Shown piece after piece: positions 8,331 through 17,274 of a stretch of 64,000 bases of DNA. Both the position numbers and the translations under genes were made by a program. The DNA comes from Oscillospiraceae bacterium. GTDB lineage: Bacteria; Bacillota; Clostridia; Oscillospirales; Ruminococcaceae. Positions within the stretch are counted from its first letter, which is position 1. Each line of letters opens with the position of its first letter. The DNA lies in assembly GCA_017460955.1 (NCBI GenBank), contig JAFTZY010000005.1, positions 1-64,000 on the forward strand. Reading direction: 5' to 3'. The notes beneath the pieces were generated by a model, which saw nothing but the letters and a program-made list of their open reading frames with translations, made no database searches and was not told the DNA's origin.

Positions 8331-10781
8331 ATGAAACTGATCCCGCTCAACAATGCCTGGAGCATGTGCCGGGAGGGCGATCCGACGTCCTATCCGTGCA
8401 GCGTCCCCTGCTCCGTTTACCACACTCTGCTCACCGCCGGCGCCATGGACGATCCCTTCTACCGCGAAAATGCCGACGCCGCCCTCCCCCTGTCCGAGGA
8501 GGATTACCGCTTCACCAGGCGCTTTCTCTCCCCGGAGACCACTCCCGGCACTCGCATGGCCCTGTGCTTTGACGGCATCGATACGCTCGCCGAGATCTTC
8601 CTGGACGGGCAGTGCCTTGGCAGGACCGACAATATGCACCGCCGCTGGCGCTTCGATGTCACCGGCCTCCCCGCCGGGGAGCACACGCTCTCCGTGCTGC
8701 TGCGCTCCCCCCTGCGCTATATTGCCCAAAAACAGGCCGAGCGCCCGATGTGGGGCGTGAGCTCCACCGTGCCGGGCTTCCCCTATCTGCGCAAGGCACA
8801 TTATATGTTCGGCTGGGACTGGGGTCCCGTGCTCCCGGACATGGGTCTGTGGCGTGAGGTGCGCCTGGAGCTGTGGCAGGAGGGGCGCATTTCCGGTGTG
8901 CAGTACACCCAGGTGCATGGGGAGGACCGTGTCACGCTCACAGCCGCCCCCGTCTGGGAGGAACCCGCACCGGGGCAGACCTGGGACATCACCGTGCTCG
9001 GTCCCGACGGGGAGCTTGTCATGGACAAAGCAGGACTCACCCCGCAGGAGACGGTCACGGAGACGATCGCAGAGCCCCGCCTGTGGTGGCCGAACGGCCT
9101 CGGGGAGCACCCGCTCTACCTTGTTACCGTCACGGTCCGCACCGCCGACGGGAACGAATCCCAGACGCTCCGGGAGCGCATCGGTCTGCGGACGATCACC
9201 ATCCGGCAGGAGAAGGACGAATGGGGCGAGAGCTTCTGTCTGCATGTGAACGGCCGGGATGTCTTTGCCATGGGCGCCAACTGGATCCCCACCGATGCCC
9301 TGCTCCCCCGCTGCACGCCCGAAAAGACACAGGCGCTTTTGCAGGCGTGCGTGGATGCCAATTTCAACATGGTGCGTGTCTGGGGCGGCGGCTTCTATCC
9401 GGGGGAGGATTTCTACGACTTCTGCGACGAGAACGGCCTTGTGGTCTGGCAGGACTTCATGTTCGCCTGTGCCAATTACCGGCTGACACCGGAGTTCTGG
9501 GAGACCACCGAGGCGGAGCTGCGCGACAACATCTGCCGTCTGCGCCATCATGCCTCCCTGGGGCTTTGGTGCGGCAACAACGAGATCGAAACGGCCTTCG
9601 AGACCTGGGGCCTGCCGGACGATCCGGAGGCCCGGGCGGATTACCTCGAGCAGTTCGAGCACCGCATGCCGGAGCTCGTGTGCGAGCTCGACCCGCAGCG
9701 CTTCTACTGGCGCTCCTCCCCCTCAGCCTACGGCGGCTGCGTGGACACGTCCTCGAACCATGCCGGGGACATGCACTACTGGGAGATCTGGCACAGCTTC
9801 AAGCCGTTCACGGCCTTCCGGGAGCTGTACTACCGGTTCTGCTCGGAATACGGCTTTGAGTCCGTTCCCTCCCCCAAGACCATGCGCACGGTCTGTGATC
9901 CGGCACAGCGGGACCTCAACCTGATGTCCCCGGTCATGGAGGCGCATCAGAAATGCGAACAGGGCAACGAGAAGCTCATGTACTACCTGGCACAGCTCGT
10001 GCGTTATCCGGAGAGCTTTGAGGAGCTGTCCTATCTCAGCCAGCTCATGCAGGCCGAGTGCATCCGCTCGAACGTGGAGCACATGCGCCGCCACAGAGGG
10101 CGCTGCATGGGCTCGCTCTACTGGCAGCTCGGGGATACGAACCCCGTGATCTCCTGGAGCAGCATCGACTATTTCGGCCGCTGGAAGGGCCTGCATTACT
10201 ACGCCCGGCGCTTCCATGCGCCCGTCCTGCTCAGCTGCGGCGCCTTCGGGGAGCCGACGCTGAACGTCTCCAACGAGACACTGCAGCCCGTGGAGGGCAC
10301 GGTGCGCTGGGCCATGCGCGACGCCGATTCCCGGGTCATCATTTCCGGTGCGAGCCGCGTGCAGGTGCCGGCGCTGTCGGCGGTCGATCTTCCCGCCATC
10401 ACGGGCCTTGAGAGCTTCTACACCAAGGAGAACCGGCGCTGCCACTACCTGTCGTATGCGCTCGAAACGCCGGGCGGTGTGCTCTCGAGCGGTATTTCGC
10501 TTTTGTGCCGGCCCAAGGAATTTTCCTTCCGCAAGGCACAGATCCGCCTGGAGGTGCGCAAGCTGCCCGACTGCTATGCCATCACCGTCTGCTCGGACGC
10601 CTTCGTACAGGCACTCGCGCTTGACTGCCGCACGATGGATGTGCGCTTCTCGGACAACTGGTTCCCCCTCCATGCCTGGGAGCCGGTGACCATCACCTGT
10701 GAAAAGAAAATGGGCCTGAGCATCGATCTGCTCCGCCAGGAGCTCTTTGTCCTGCCGGATACGGCGGTGTCGGTGCTGTGA
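8331..10781 (+). CDS. GH2 family beta-mannosidase
   Basis: 816 residues. ATG 8331 is preferred over an in-frame ATG at 8316 because GGAGG (8318-8322) lies 8 bases before it. There is no signal peptide, so the enzyme should be cytoplasmic and act on imported manno-oligosaccharides. Order: a sugar-binding jelly roll (about 1-170), an immunoglobulin-like domain, then a TIM barrel with GANWIPTDALLPR, VRVWGGGFY and WQDFMFACANY. The acid/base Glu is E418 in WCGNNEIE and the nucleophile is E506 in FCSEYGFES, both in the places typical of beta-mannosidases. The length is normal for the family. It is a hydrolase releasing beta-linked mannose from non-reducing ends; substrate preference among GH2 enzymes is inferred from motif similarity. 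Confidence 0.92.
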   Translation: MKLIPLNNAWSMCREGDPTSYPCSVPCSVYHTLLTAGAMDDPFYRENADAALPLSEEDYRFTRRFLSPETTPGTRMALCFDGIDTLAEIFLDGQCLGRTDNMHRRWRFDVTGLPAGEHTLSVLLRSPLRYIAQKQAERPMWGVSSTVPGFPYLRKAHYMFGWDWGPVLPDMGLWREVRLELWQEGRISGVQYTQVHGEDRVTLTAAPVWEEPAPGQTWDITVLGPDGELVMDKAGLTPQETVTETIAEPRLWWPNGLGEHPLYLVTVTVRTADGNESQTLRERIGLRTITIRQEKDEWGESFCLHVNGRDVFAMGANWIPTDALLPRCTPEKTQALLQACVDANFNMVRVWGGGFYPGEDFYDFCDENGLVVWQDFMFACANYRLTPEFWETTEAELRDNICRLRHHASLGLWCGNNEIETAFETWGLPDDPEARADYLEQFEHRMPELVCELDPQRFYWRSSPSAYGGCVDTSSNHAGDMHYWEIWHSFKPFTAFRELYYRFCSEYGFESVPSPKTMRTVCDPAQRDLNLMSPVMEAHQKCEQGNEKLMYYLAQLVRYPESFEELSYLSQLMQAECIRSNVEHMRRHRGRCMGSLYWQLGDTNPVISWSSIDYFGRWKGLHYYARRFHAPVLLSCGAFGEPTLNVSNETLQPVEGTVRWAMRDADSRVIISGASRVQVPALSAVDLPAITGLESFYTKENRRCHYLSYALETPGGVLSSGISLLCRPKEFSFRKAQIRLEVRKLPDCYAITVCSDAFVQALALDCRTMDVRFSDNWFPLHAWEPVTITCEKKMGLSIDLLRQELFVLPDTAVSVL

Positions 10782-10791
10782 CAACAAAATG

Positions 10792-10817
10792 CGCCCCGGA
10801 TGCTATGATCCGGGGCG
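10792..10817. terminator. Bidirectional intrinsic terminator
   Basis: A 10-bp stem (cgccccggat with atccggggcg) and a 6-base loop, with an A-rich left flank and a T-containing right flank, between convergent genes ending at 10781 and 10822. Confidence 0.75.
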
Positions 10818-10821
10818 TTCC

Positions 10822-11043
10822 CTATGCCCTGTCTCCGGGCTGTGTCAGCCCGTATTTGCGGTAAAACGCCGCAATGTCCTCCTGCGAGCGCACAAGCTCC
10901 GCACAGACAAGCCGTTTTTGGCTGCGGTCATAGAACCCGATGGTGCGCTCCCCCGTGCAGATGCTCGACTCCACACGGATGTCCTGCGCTGTGAAGCCCT
11001 CCGGCAGCTTCTGAGCGGCACTCCTTTTTCCAAAATGTAGCAT
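10822..11043 (-). CDS. Small conserved-type protein of unknown function (73 aa)
   Basis: 73 residues from ATG 11043 with a G-rich ribosome site (AGGGGGG) 7 bases upstream and its own good promoter and terminator, which together support a real gene. The sequence has no membrane helix or signal peptide. It contains IRVESSICTGERTIGFYD, then basic and amphipathic stretches (LVRSQEDIAAFYRKYGL). I do not recognise a family. It is probably cytoplasmic. Confidence 0.7.
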   Translation of the reverse strand: MLHFGKRSAAQKLPEGFTAQDIRVESSICTGERTIGFYDRSQKRLVCAELVRSQEDIAAFYRKYGLTQPGDRA

Positions 11044-11076
11044 GCAGATCCCCCCTTACAGCATTCCTTTTCTATG

Positions 11077-11105
11077 ATGATACCACAGAACCCCCCTTCT
11101 GTCAA
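11077..11105 (-). promoter_or_regulatory. Promoter of the 73-residue gene
   Basis: Minus strand TTGACA (11105-11100), 17 bases, TATCAT (11082-11077), about 35 bases upstream of the start. Confidence 0.75.
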
Positions 11106-11149
11106 CCGGCAGAGTATCGAAAATGCAATAAAAAAGCATATATTCGGCA

Positions 11150-11178
11150 TTGAAATCCGGCCTATCATATGGTACAAT
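11150..11178 (+). promoter_or_regulatory. Promoter of the pectate-lyase-like gene
   Basis: TTGAAA (11150-11155), 17 bases, TACAAT (11173-11178). It leaves a leader of about 100 bases before ATG 11286. Confidence 0.7.
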
Positions 11179-11285
11179 GTGAACAAAGATATAATTTGTT
11201 CACATAAGGCCCCGATGCGGGGCATCGCCAAGGGGCTGCCGGAAAGCAGCCCGCAACAGATAGTAATGAAAGGAATGGGTTCGTT

Positions 11286-13985
11286 ATGAAGCAAACATGG
11301 AAGCGCTGTCTGGCAGGCCTGACAGCAGCGGCGGCTGCCTTCTCGGCATTCGCCTTCAAAGCACCGGGATCCCCGGCTGCCGTCGCACCGGAGATCACAG
11401 CGGAGGCTGCCTCCTCCGTTCTCGCCTTCCCCGGTGCCGTCGGCGGCGGCAAGTACGCCACGGGCGGCCGCGGCGGTACGGTCTATCACGTCACCAACCT
11501 CAACGACAGCGGCGCAGGCTCCTTCCGTGATGCCGTCAGCCAGGGCAACCGCATCGTGGTCTTCGATGTCAGCGGTACGATCGAGCTCAAAAGCAATGTT
11601 GTCTGCCAGAGCAATATCACCATTGCCGGACAGACCGCACCGGGCGGCTCGGGCATCACGCTCAAGAATTATAAGATGGGTATGGGCGGCACGAACGTCA
11701 TCTGCCGTTTCATCAGCTCCCGTCCGGGTCCCTACAATGCCACCGGCTCCGGCAATGATGCCTGGGGCGGTGCAGGCGGCGGCGATTCCATCATCGACCA
11801 CTGCTCCCTGGGCTGGGCATCGGACGAACAGTGGGGCCTGTATTCCAAGAACGACAATTACACGGTGCAGTACACCGTTGTCGGCCCCGCCAATTCCTGG
11901 GGCGGCCATGACAAGGGCATCCACGGCTTCGGCATCATGTTCGGACGTGCCAATTTCTCCTGGGACCACAACCTGATCCTGCACAGCGTATCCCGCAATT
12001 TCCGCGGCAAGATCACCGACCAGAATGCAGCGGACTTCACCAACAACGTCATCTATGACTGGGGCTACCAGACGACCTACGGTACCATCGGCCATGTCAA
12101 TTATGTCAACAACACCCTTAAGGCCGGTAATTCCACCGTCAGCGGCTTCCATTATGCACAGGTCTCCAATTCTGACAATTTCAAGCTCTATCTGACCGGC
12201 AACCGCATCCTCAACAAGGATATGTCCGTCAGAAACGACGAAAACAACAACTGGTCCGCCATCTCTTACAAATCCGGCAAGACCGAGGCGACCACCCGTG
12301 TGGATTCGCACTTCCCCATCACCATCAACGGTGAAGATGTTTCCACCACGCTGACTGCCGAGAGCGCTGCCGATTCCTATGAGCACGTCATCACATACGC
12401 CGGCAACGGCATCTCCAGCACCAAGCGTACCGCTATCGACCAGCAGTGTGCTGCCGATGTCAAGAACGGCACGGGCTCCTGCTCCGGTACGGCTGCCTAT
12501 GATTCCAGCGTCAGCGATCTGAACAAGTACAGCATCCAGTGCGGTGTGACCTACACCTACCCGTCCGCCGTCCTGAACAAGGAGATCACCGACAACGACA
12601 ACGACGGCATGGACGACGAGTGGGAGGAGCTGCGCGGTCTGGACCCGAACGACCCCTCCGATACGAACGGCGACTACTGCGGTCAGGGCTACACCAATAT
12701 CGAGTACTACATCAACGACCTCACGGTCAATGCTTTCCCCGAGGGCGTGGTGGAGCTCTCCCCCACGACCGCTTCCCTCAAGACCGTCTCCGCCTTCGAG
12801 CGCATCGAGGCTGAGGACTACTCTGCCATGGAGGGTGTCCGCGCAGAGGATACCTCCGATGTGGACGGCGTGCAGAACATCGGCTTTATCGAGAACGGCG
12901 ACTACATGATGTACAAGCGCCTTGACTTCGAGGACGGCGCTCTGTCCTTCACGGCCCGCTCCGCCGGCAATGCCTGCACCATGGAGCTGTACCTGGACAG
13001 CCTGAACGGCACGCCCGCCGCTGCCATTCCCTTCGCCGGGACGGGCGGCTTCCAGAACTGGGAGGACGTCACGGTCAACATCCCGCCGATCACGGGTGTA
13101 CACAATCTGTACATCAAGTTCACCGGCGGTGAAGGGTACCTGATGAACGTCAACTGGTTCGTGTTCGGCAGGGAAGCACTCCCGCAGAGCGGCCGCCTTG
13201 TCAAGGATCTGACCGTGCTCGATACCACCTACATCTCCTCCTGGAGCCTGCTCGACAACATCGCCGTCGGCAGCAAGATCTACGGCGACCGCGACTTCAC
13301 CTACACCGCCCTGCCCGATGCCCTCATCGGCGGCGAGGAGATCGTGACCCCCTGCAATGCCAAGAACATCCTCTCCGGTGATCTGGCAAAATTCACTGCC
13401 GCATCGGATCTGACCGTCTATGTCCTGCTCGACCAGCGCGTGACGGCCGCACCTGCATGGCTCTCCGGCTTTTCCAAGACCGGTCAGACGGCCACCTCCT
13501 CCAACGACGTGACCTTCGATGTGTATGCAAGCGACCTGAGCGCCGGCAGCTCCATGACCCTTGCGGCCAATGGCCAGAGCGCGTCCTGCCTCAACTACGC
13601 CGTGGTCTGCGTCGGCAATACCCAGACGCCCACCGAGGCACCGACGGAAGCACCCACTGCTGCACCGACCGAGGCTCCGACTGCTGCTCCGACGGAAGCA
13701 CCCACCGCTGCTCCGACCGAAGCTCCGACCACCGCTCCGACTGAGGCGCCCACGGATGGCGAGCCCGTTTCCAAGCTGGCCGGTGATGCGGACTGCGATT
13801 TCGACACCGACATCATGGATGTCATCCTCATCAACAAGGATCAGCTCGGCTCGGCAACCCTCGAGGGTCAGGGCCGGATCAATGCCGACGTGGACGGCAC
13901 GGAGGGTCTGTCCTTCAATGATGCTGTTACCGTTATGAAATATCTCGTGGATCTCGTGACCGAGCTGCCCGTCAAGAAGGCGTAA
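11286..13985 (+). CDS. Cellulosomal pectate lyase-like polysaccharide lyase with CBM6-type module and dockerin
   Basis: 899 residues; AAAGGA before the ATG; signal peptide 1-about 42. Residues about 45-430 form a right-handed parallel beta-helix with pectate-lyase hallmarks (FPGAVGGGKYATGGRGG, VFDVSGTIEL, ITIAGQTAPGG, IIDHCSLGWASDEQWG, HNLILHSVSRNFRGK), closest to PL1-like lyases. Residues about 500-625 resemble a CBM6 beta-sandwich (FERIEAEDYSAM, NWEDVTVNIP). A further beta-rich module (about 640-775) of a type seen on pectinases follows. Next come a Pro/Thr/Glu/Ala linker (about 778-822) and a dockerin (DADCDFDTDIMD and DVDGTEGLSFND). It is likely to cleave pectin or polygalacturonate by beta-elimination while attached to a scaffoldin. 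The substrate is inferred. Confidence 0.88.
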   Translation: MKQTWKRCLAGLTAAAAAFSAFAFKAPGSPAAVAPEITAEAASSVLAFPGAVGGGKYATGGRGGTVYHVTNLNDSGAGSFRDAVSQGNRIVVFDVSGTIELKSNVVCQSNITIAGQTAPGGSGITLKNYKMGMGGTNVICRFISSRPGPYNATGSGNDAWGGAGGGDSIIDHCSLGWASDEQWGLYSKNDNYTVQYTVVGPANSWGGHDKGIHGFGIMFGRANFSWDHNLILHSVSRNFRGKITDQNAADFTNNVIYDWGYQTTYGTIGHVNYVNNTLKAGNSTVSGFHYAQVSNSDNFKLYLTGNRILNKDMSVRNDENNNWSAISYKSGKTEATTRVDSHFPITINGEDVSTTLTAESAADSYEHVITYAGNGISSTKRTAIDQQCAADVKNGTGSCSGTAAYDSSVSDLNKYSIQCGVTYTYPSAVLNKEITDNDNDGMDDEWEELRGLDPNDPSDTNGDYCGQGYTNIEYYINDLTVNAFPEGVVELSPTTASLKTVSAFERIEAEDYSAMEGVRAEDTSDVDGVQNIGFIENGDYMMYKRLDFEDGALSFTARSAGNACTMELYLDSLNGTPAAAIPFAGTGGFQNWEDVTVNIPPITGVHNLYIKFTGGEGYLMNVNWFVFGREALPQSGRLVKDLTVLDTTYISSWSLLDNIAVGSKIYGDRDFTYTALPDALIGGEEIVTPCNAKNILSGDLAKFTAASDLTVYVLLDQRVTAAPAWLSGFSKTGQTATSSNDVTFDVYASDLSAGSSMTLAANGQSASCLNYAVVCVGNTQTPTEAPTEAPTAAPTEAPTAAPTEAPTAAPTEAPTTAPTEAPTDGEPVSKLAGDADCDFDTDIMDVILINKDQLGSATLEGQGRINADVDGTEGLSFNDAVTVMKYLVDLVTELPVKKA

Positions 13986-14012
13986 GCTCCAGGCCGCAGA
14001 TTCCCCGCAACA

Positions 14013-14043
14013 GGCGGTTCCCATCGGGAGCCGCCCGTTCTTT
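14013..14043 (+). terminator. Intrinsic terminator
   Basis: A 10-bp stem ggcggttccc (14013-14022) with gggagccgcc (14026-14035) followed by a T-rich stretch, after the pectate-lyase-like gene. Confidence 0.75.
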
Positions 14044-14092
14044 GCTCCTCAAAAAAATGTCACCGGTTTGTCATCTTTTTTCAAGGTAAGCA

Positions 14093-14121
14093 TTGACATA
14101 CCCGGAAATCTATGGTATAAT
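14093..14121 (+). promoter_or_regulatory. Consensus sigma-A promoter of the amidase gene
   Basis: TTGACA (14093-14098), 17 bases, TATAAT (14116-14121), 66 bases upstream of the start. Confidence 0.85.
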
Positions 14122-14187
14122 AACTGTGTACGGGCAGACGCGTCCCGTGCCTGAAACCAAAAATCTATGATAAGGGAGATGTCTGAA

Positions 14188-16761
14188 ATGAAGCAGCCAA
14201 AGCTATTATGCGCACTGCTTAGCAGTATCGTTCTGCTGGCAGGCAGTGCGCTTCCGACCGCTGCTGCCGATCCGGATGCAGCAGATACACAGACGACTGT
14301 CGCCGCAGTGGAGGACCCTGCGGAGCTTGCACAGGCAGCCGCCATCCCCAATATTGTGATCACACTCGACGAAGCCCCCAAGGACGAGCCGGACGGCTTG
14401 CAGACTGACGAGGAGGGACACACCTTCTATCTGAGCGAGGGTGTCCGCCAGGTCGGCATGTTCACGGTCACCCCGGGCTACTGCATGGGCGACCTGCAGG
14501 GCGACGGCAGGACCGATGCCAATGACGCGGCGCTCCTGCTGCTCGTGGCAGCCAAGGCCGGTGCCGGCGGTGCGCCCGCACAGGAACAGCTGTGCAACTA
14601 CAGCGAGGAGATCGAAAACGCCTACGAGGGTCTGCAATACGCCGACATCGACAGGAGCGGCGCGATCAATGCCAACGACGCCGCCTGCCTCCTGCAATAT
14701 GCCGCGAAGGCCGGTGCCGGCACCGCCAACGGACCGCTTGGCAGTGCGGCTTACTACGCCGACGAGAACGGCGAGCTCCTGACCGGCTGGGTGAATGCCG
14801 GGGACGGCAGGACCTACTACGCCACCGCGGACCATGCCCTGAGCACCGGATGGGTCCAGATCGACGGCAAGCGCTATTATTTCGGCACGGACTGCGTGCT
14901 CCACGCGCCCGGCTATGACACGATCGGCCGCTCGACCTACTTCTTTGAGGAGGACGGCAGCGTCCGCCGTGACAGCTGGATCGAGACCGACAACGGCCTG
15001 CGCTACTGCGGCGCCAACGGTGCCATCGCTTCAAGCGGCTGGCTGCGCACGGGCGGCGAGACCTATTACATCTCCGAGGAGACCGGACGTGTCTCCGGCC
15101 TGACGGAGATCGGCGGCAAGACCTATTATTTCGACACGGAGGGCCGGATGCAGACGGGCCTTGTCATGGTGGAGGATACCCTCCTGTTCTTTGACAAGAA
15201 CGGCGTGAACATGCCCCAGGGCTGGTTCACAGAGGACGGCCGCTCCCGCTACATCGACGAAAACGGCATCGCAACGGGCTTTTCCCGCATTGACGGGGAC
15301 CTGTACCTCTTCAGTGAGGAGGGCGATCTCCTGAGCGGCTGGCAGACCGTTGCCGGCAACACCTACTACTGCGGCACGGACGGCATTGTCCGCACGGGCA
15401 TGAAGACCATTGACGGGGAGACCTACCTGTTCAATGCAGCCGGTGTCCGCCAGGTCGGCTGGGTCACCGACACCGCCGGGACCCGTTTCTACAACCGCAC
15501 GACCGGTGCGATGACCAAGGGCTGGATCCAGATGGATCACGGCAAGCTCTACTTCAATCCCTCCACAGGTCTGATGGTCACGGGGCTGTGGAAGATCGAC
15601 GGCAAGACCTATTCCTTCACCAGCGGCGGCGTGCTCCAGTACGGCTGGATCACCAATTCCGTCGGCACGCGCTTCTTCAGCCGTGAGGACGGTGCCATGT
15701 ACACAGGGCTTGTCCAGATGGATCACGGCACGCTGTACTTCGATCCGGATACCGGCCTGATGCAGACGGGATTCCAGAAGCTGGACGGCAAGACCTACTA
15801 CTTCGATTCCAACGGTGTGCGTCAGACGGGCTGGCTCAAGAACGCTGAAGGCACGCGCTTTTTCAGCCGCGAGGATGCCTCGATGTTCACGGGCCTTGTC
15901 AAGATGGACCACGGCACGCTGTACTTTGATCCGGAAACCGGCCTGATGCAGACGGGTGTCCGGAAGATCGGCACACAGACCTACTACTTCGATTCCACCG
16001 GTGTCCGCCGGACAGGCTGGGTCAGGACCGGGGACGGTACCCGCTACTTCTCCCCCTCCACCTGCAATATGGTCACCGGCTGGCAGACCCTTGACGGCCA
16101 GAGGTACTATTTCGACACGGCCACCGGTCTGATGGCAACGGGCGTGACAGCCATTGGCGGCAGCAACTACCGCTTCAAACAAAGCGGCGTGTACAGCCCC
16201 ATCCGCATCTGCCTGGATGCCGGTCACTACGGCAAATACAACCGCAGTACGGTCGTGGCAAGCTATTATGAATCCGACTTCACATGGAAATTCCACCTCC
16301 TGCTCAAGGCCGAGCTTGAAAAGCGCGGTGTGGAGGTACTGACCACCCGTCCGAACCAGGAGACCGACCGCGGCCTGGAGGATCGCGGCAGGGCATCCCA
16401 GGGCTATGACCTGTTCCTGTCCATCCATTCCAACGCCTGCGGCAATGCCTATACGGACGCACCGCTTGCCTGCTGTGCCATCAACGGCTCGACCGATGTC
16501 CTCGGTCAGCGGCTTGCGGACACCATCGCACAGGTCATGGAGACCCGTCAGGGCGGCGAGATCTGGAAGCGCGTGGGCGACAACGGCGACTACTACGGTG
16601 TCATCCGCGGTGCTGCCGCCGTCGGCACACCGGGCATCCTGCTCGAGCACAGCTACCACACCAATCTGCGCTCCACCCTCTGGCTGATGGACGATGCCAA
16701 TCTGCAAAGAATGGCTGTCGCCGAGGCCGATGTGCTGTGCGATTATTTCGACAACAAGTAA
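14188..16761 (+). CDS. Secreted N-acetylmuramoyl-L-alanine amidase with dockerin and cell-wall-binding repeats
   Basis: 857 residues from ATG 14188, placed 9 bases after AAGGGAG; two earlier in-frame ATGs are worse placed. Signal peptide 1-about 28. Residues about 100-180 hold a dockerin-like pair (DLQGDGRTDAND and DIDRSGAINAND). Residues about 185-665 contain more than 20 tandem repeats of about 20 residues with the W-x-x-x-x-G-x-x-Y-Y-F pattern of choline/glucan-binding modules (GKTYYFDSNGVRQTGW). The C-terminal 190 residues are an Amidase_3 domain: CLDAGHYG, YYESD, SIHSNA and LLEHSYHTN supply the expected zinc His/Glu/His and catalytic Glu. It should cut the lactyl-L-Ala bond of peptidoglycan at the cell surface. 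Dockerin plus wall-binding repeats plus amidase is an unusual combination. Confidence 0.88.
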   Translation: MKQPKLLCALLSSIVLLAGSALPTAAADPDAADTQTTVAAVEDPAELAQAAAIPNIVITLDEAPKDEPDGLQTDEEGHTFYLSEGVRQVGMFTVTPGYCMGDLQGDGRTDANDAALLLLVAAKAGAGGAPAQEQLCNYSEEIENAYEGLQYADIDRSGAINANDAACLLQYAAKAGAGTANGPLGSAAYYADENGELLTGWVNAGDGRTYYATADHALSTGWVQIDGKRYYFGTDCVLHAPGYDTIGRSTYFFEEDGSVRRDSWIETDNGLRYCGANGAIASSGWLRTGGETYYISEETGRVSGLTEIGGKTYYFDTEGRMQTGLVMVEDTLLFFDKNGVNMPQGWFTEDGRSRYIDENGIATGFSRIDGDLYLFSEEGDLLSGWQTVAGNTYYCGTDGIVRTGMKTIDGETYLFNAAGVRQVGWVTDTAGTRFYNRTTGAMTKGWIQMDHGKLYFNPSTGLMVTGLWKIDGKTYSFTSGGVLQYGWITNSVGTRFFSREDGAMYTGLVQMDHGTLYFDPDTGLMQTGFQKLDGKTYYFDSNGVRQTGWLKNAEGTRFFSREDASMFTGLVKMDHGTLYFDPETGLMQTGVRKIGTQTYYFDSTGVRRTGWVRTGDGTRYFSPSTCNMVTGWQTLDGQRYYFDTATGLMATGVTAIGGSNYRFKQSGVYSPIRICLDAGHYGKYNRSTVVASYYESDFTWKFHLLLKAELEKRGVEVLTTRPNQETDRGLEDRGRASQGYDLFLSIHSNACGNAYTDAPLACCAINGSTDVLGQRLADTIAQVMETRQGGEIWKRVGDNGDYYGVIRGAAAVGTPGILLEHSYHTNLRSTLWLMDDANLQRMAVAEADVLCDYFDNK
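14750..16190 (+). repeat. Array of about 60-base coding repeats (cell-wall-binding modules)
   Basis: Degenerate repeats such as gacggcaagacctactact and gatcacggcacgctgtactt recur through this stretch in frame. They encode the aromatic/Gly wall-binding modules of the amidase and are not a CRISPR array. Confidence 0.85.
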
Positions 16762-16771
16762 ATCCCATGCA

Positions 16772-16797
16772 GAGGATCGGGGCGACCCGGTCCTCTT
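16772..16797 (+). terminator. Probable intrinsic terminator
   Basis: An 11-bp stem with G-U pairs (agaggatcggg with cccggtcctct) and a short loop, followed by tggctttt, 11 bases after the amidase stop codon. Confidence 0.6.
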
Positions 16798-16818
16798 GGC
16801 TTTTGTCCGGGCGGGGAC

Positions 16819-16847
16819 TTGACAAATCCCGTGGAGCGTTGTATAAT
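16819..16847 (+). promoter_or_regulatory. Consensus sigma-A promoter of the riboflavin operon
   Basis: TTGACA (16819-16824), 17 bases, TATAAT (16842-16847), just upstream of the FMN riboswitch. Confidence 0.88.
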
Positions 16848-16857
16848 ATAGGTATAC

Positions 16858-17152
16858 GATTCTTCGGGGTATGTGAAATTCATAATCGACGGTGAAAAGC
16901 GCCTGACGCTTTGCAGTCCGTGAGCCGTGAAAGAACCTGTCTTCACAAGATGCCACGGCAGCTTTTTGGCATCTTTGCACCGTGTCTTTGTCCAAAATCC
17001 TTGCAAGACATACAGTATTCCTGCGGATCTTGGACTTTGACACGGCACAGATCTGCTCAAAAATCTGCTCGTGTCCCTTGTGAAGACATGTTCAAAACGG
17101 CTGAGCCGGTGGGATTCCGGCACCGACGGTAAAGTCCGGATGGGAGAAGAAC
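16858..17152 (+). ncRNA. FMN riboswitch (RFN element) with a large inserted stem
   Basis: Conserved RFN blocks are present: tcttcggggtatgtgaaatt (16861), gtccgtgagcc (16916-16926), gccggtgggattccgg (17105), ccgacggtaaagtccggatg (17123) and gggagaagaa closing P1 (ttcttc 16860-16865 with gaagaa 17146-17151). FMN binding should stabilise this fold and lower expression of the riboflavin genes downstream. Between the third and fourth conserved helices is a 151-base insert (16938-17088) closed by a perfect 12-bp helix, where RFN elements usually have only a short variable stem. Confidence 0.93.
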
Positions 17153-17174
17153 GCTTGCTGTGATGCAGTTTTCA

Positions 17175-17215
17175 ACGTGCCCCGATCTTTGGAATCGGGG
17201 CACGTTTTGTTTTTG
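17175..17215 (+). terminator. Riboswitch-controlled intrinsic terminator
   Basis: A 12-bp stem (acgtgccccgat 17175-17186 with atcggggcacgt 17194-17205) and a 7-base loop, followed by tttgttttt. It lies between the FMN aptamer and ribD and is the likely switch output. Confidence 0.88.
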
Positions 17216-17274
17216 TGGACAGTCAAAAGCAGTTGCCCGGGCTAACAGCCGATAGAATGCAAGGAGGGGTAGGT

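Noticed and set aside
13620..13760. Possible minisatellite in the pectate-lyase gene
   Set aside because: The short repeats encode a Pro-Thr-Glu-Ala linker before the dockerin, a common feature of secreted modular enzymes.
10845..14024. Open frame of about 1,060 codons on the minus strand opposite the pectate-lyase-like gene
   Set aside because: It is the antisense mirror of GC-rich codons, has no recognisable domain, and covers the small 73-residue gene in a different context. The plus-strand product has a signal peptide, catalytic-type motifs, a linker and a dockerin.
14750..16190. Possible CRISPR array
   Set aside because: The repeats are about 60 bases, degenerate, in frame, and encode wall-binding modules; there are no conserved direct repeats with unique spacers.
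16911..17132. Short open frame within the riboflavin leader
   Set aside because: It lies entirely inside the FMN riboswitch and its structured insert, with no ribosome site.
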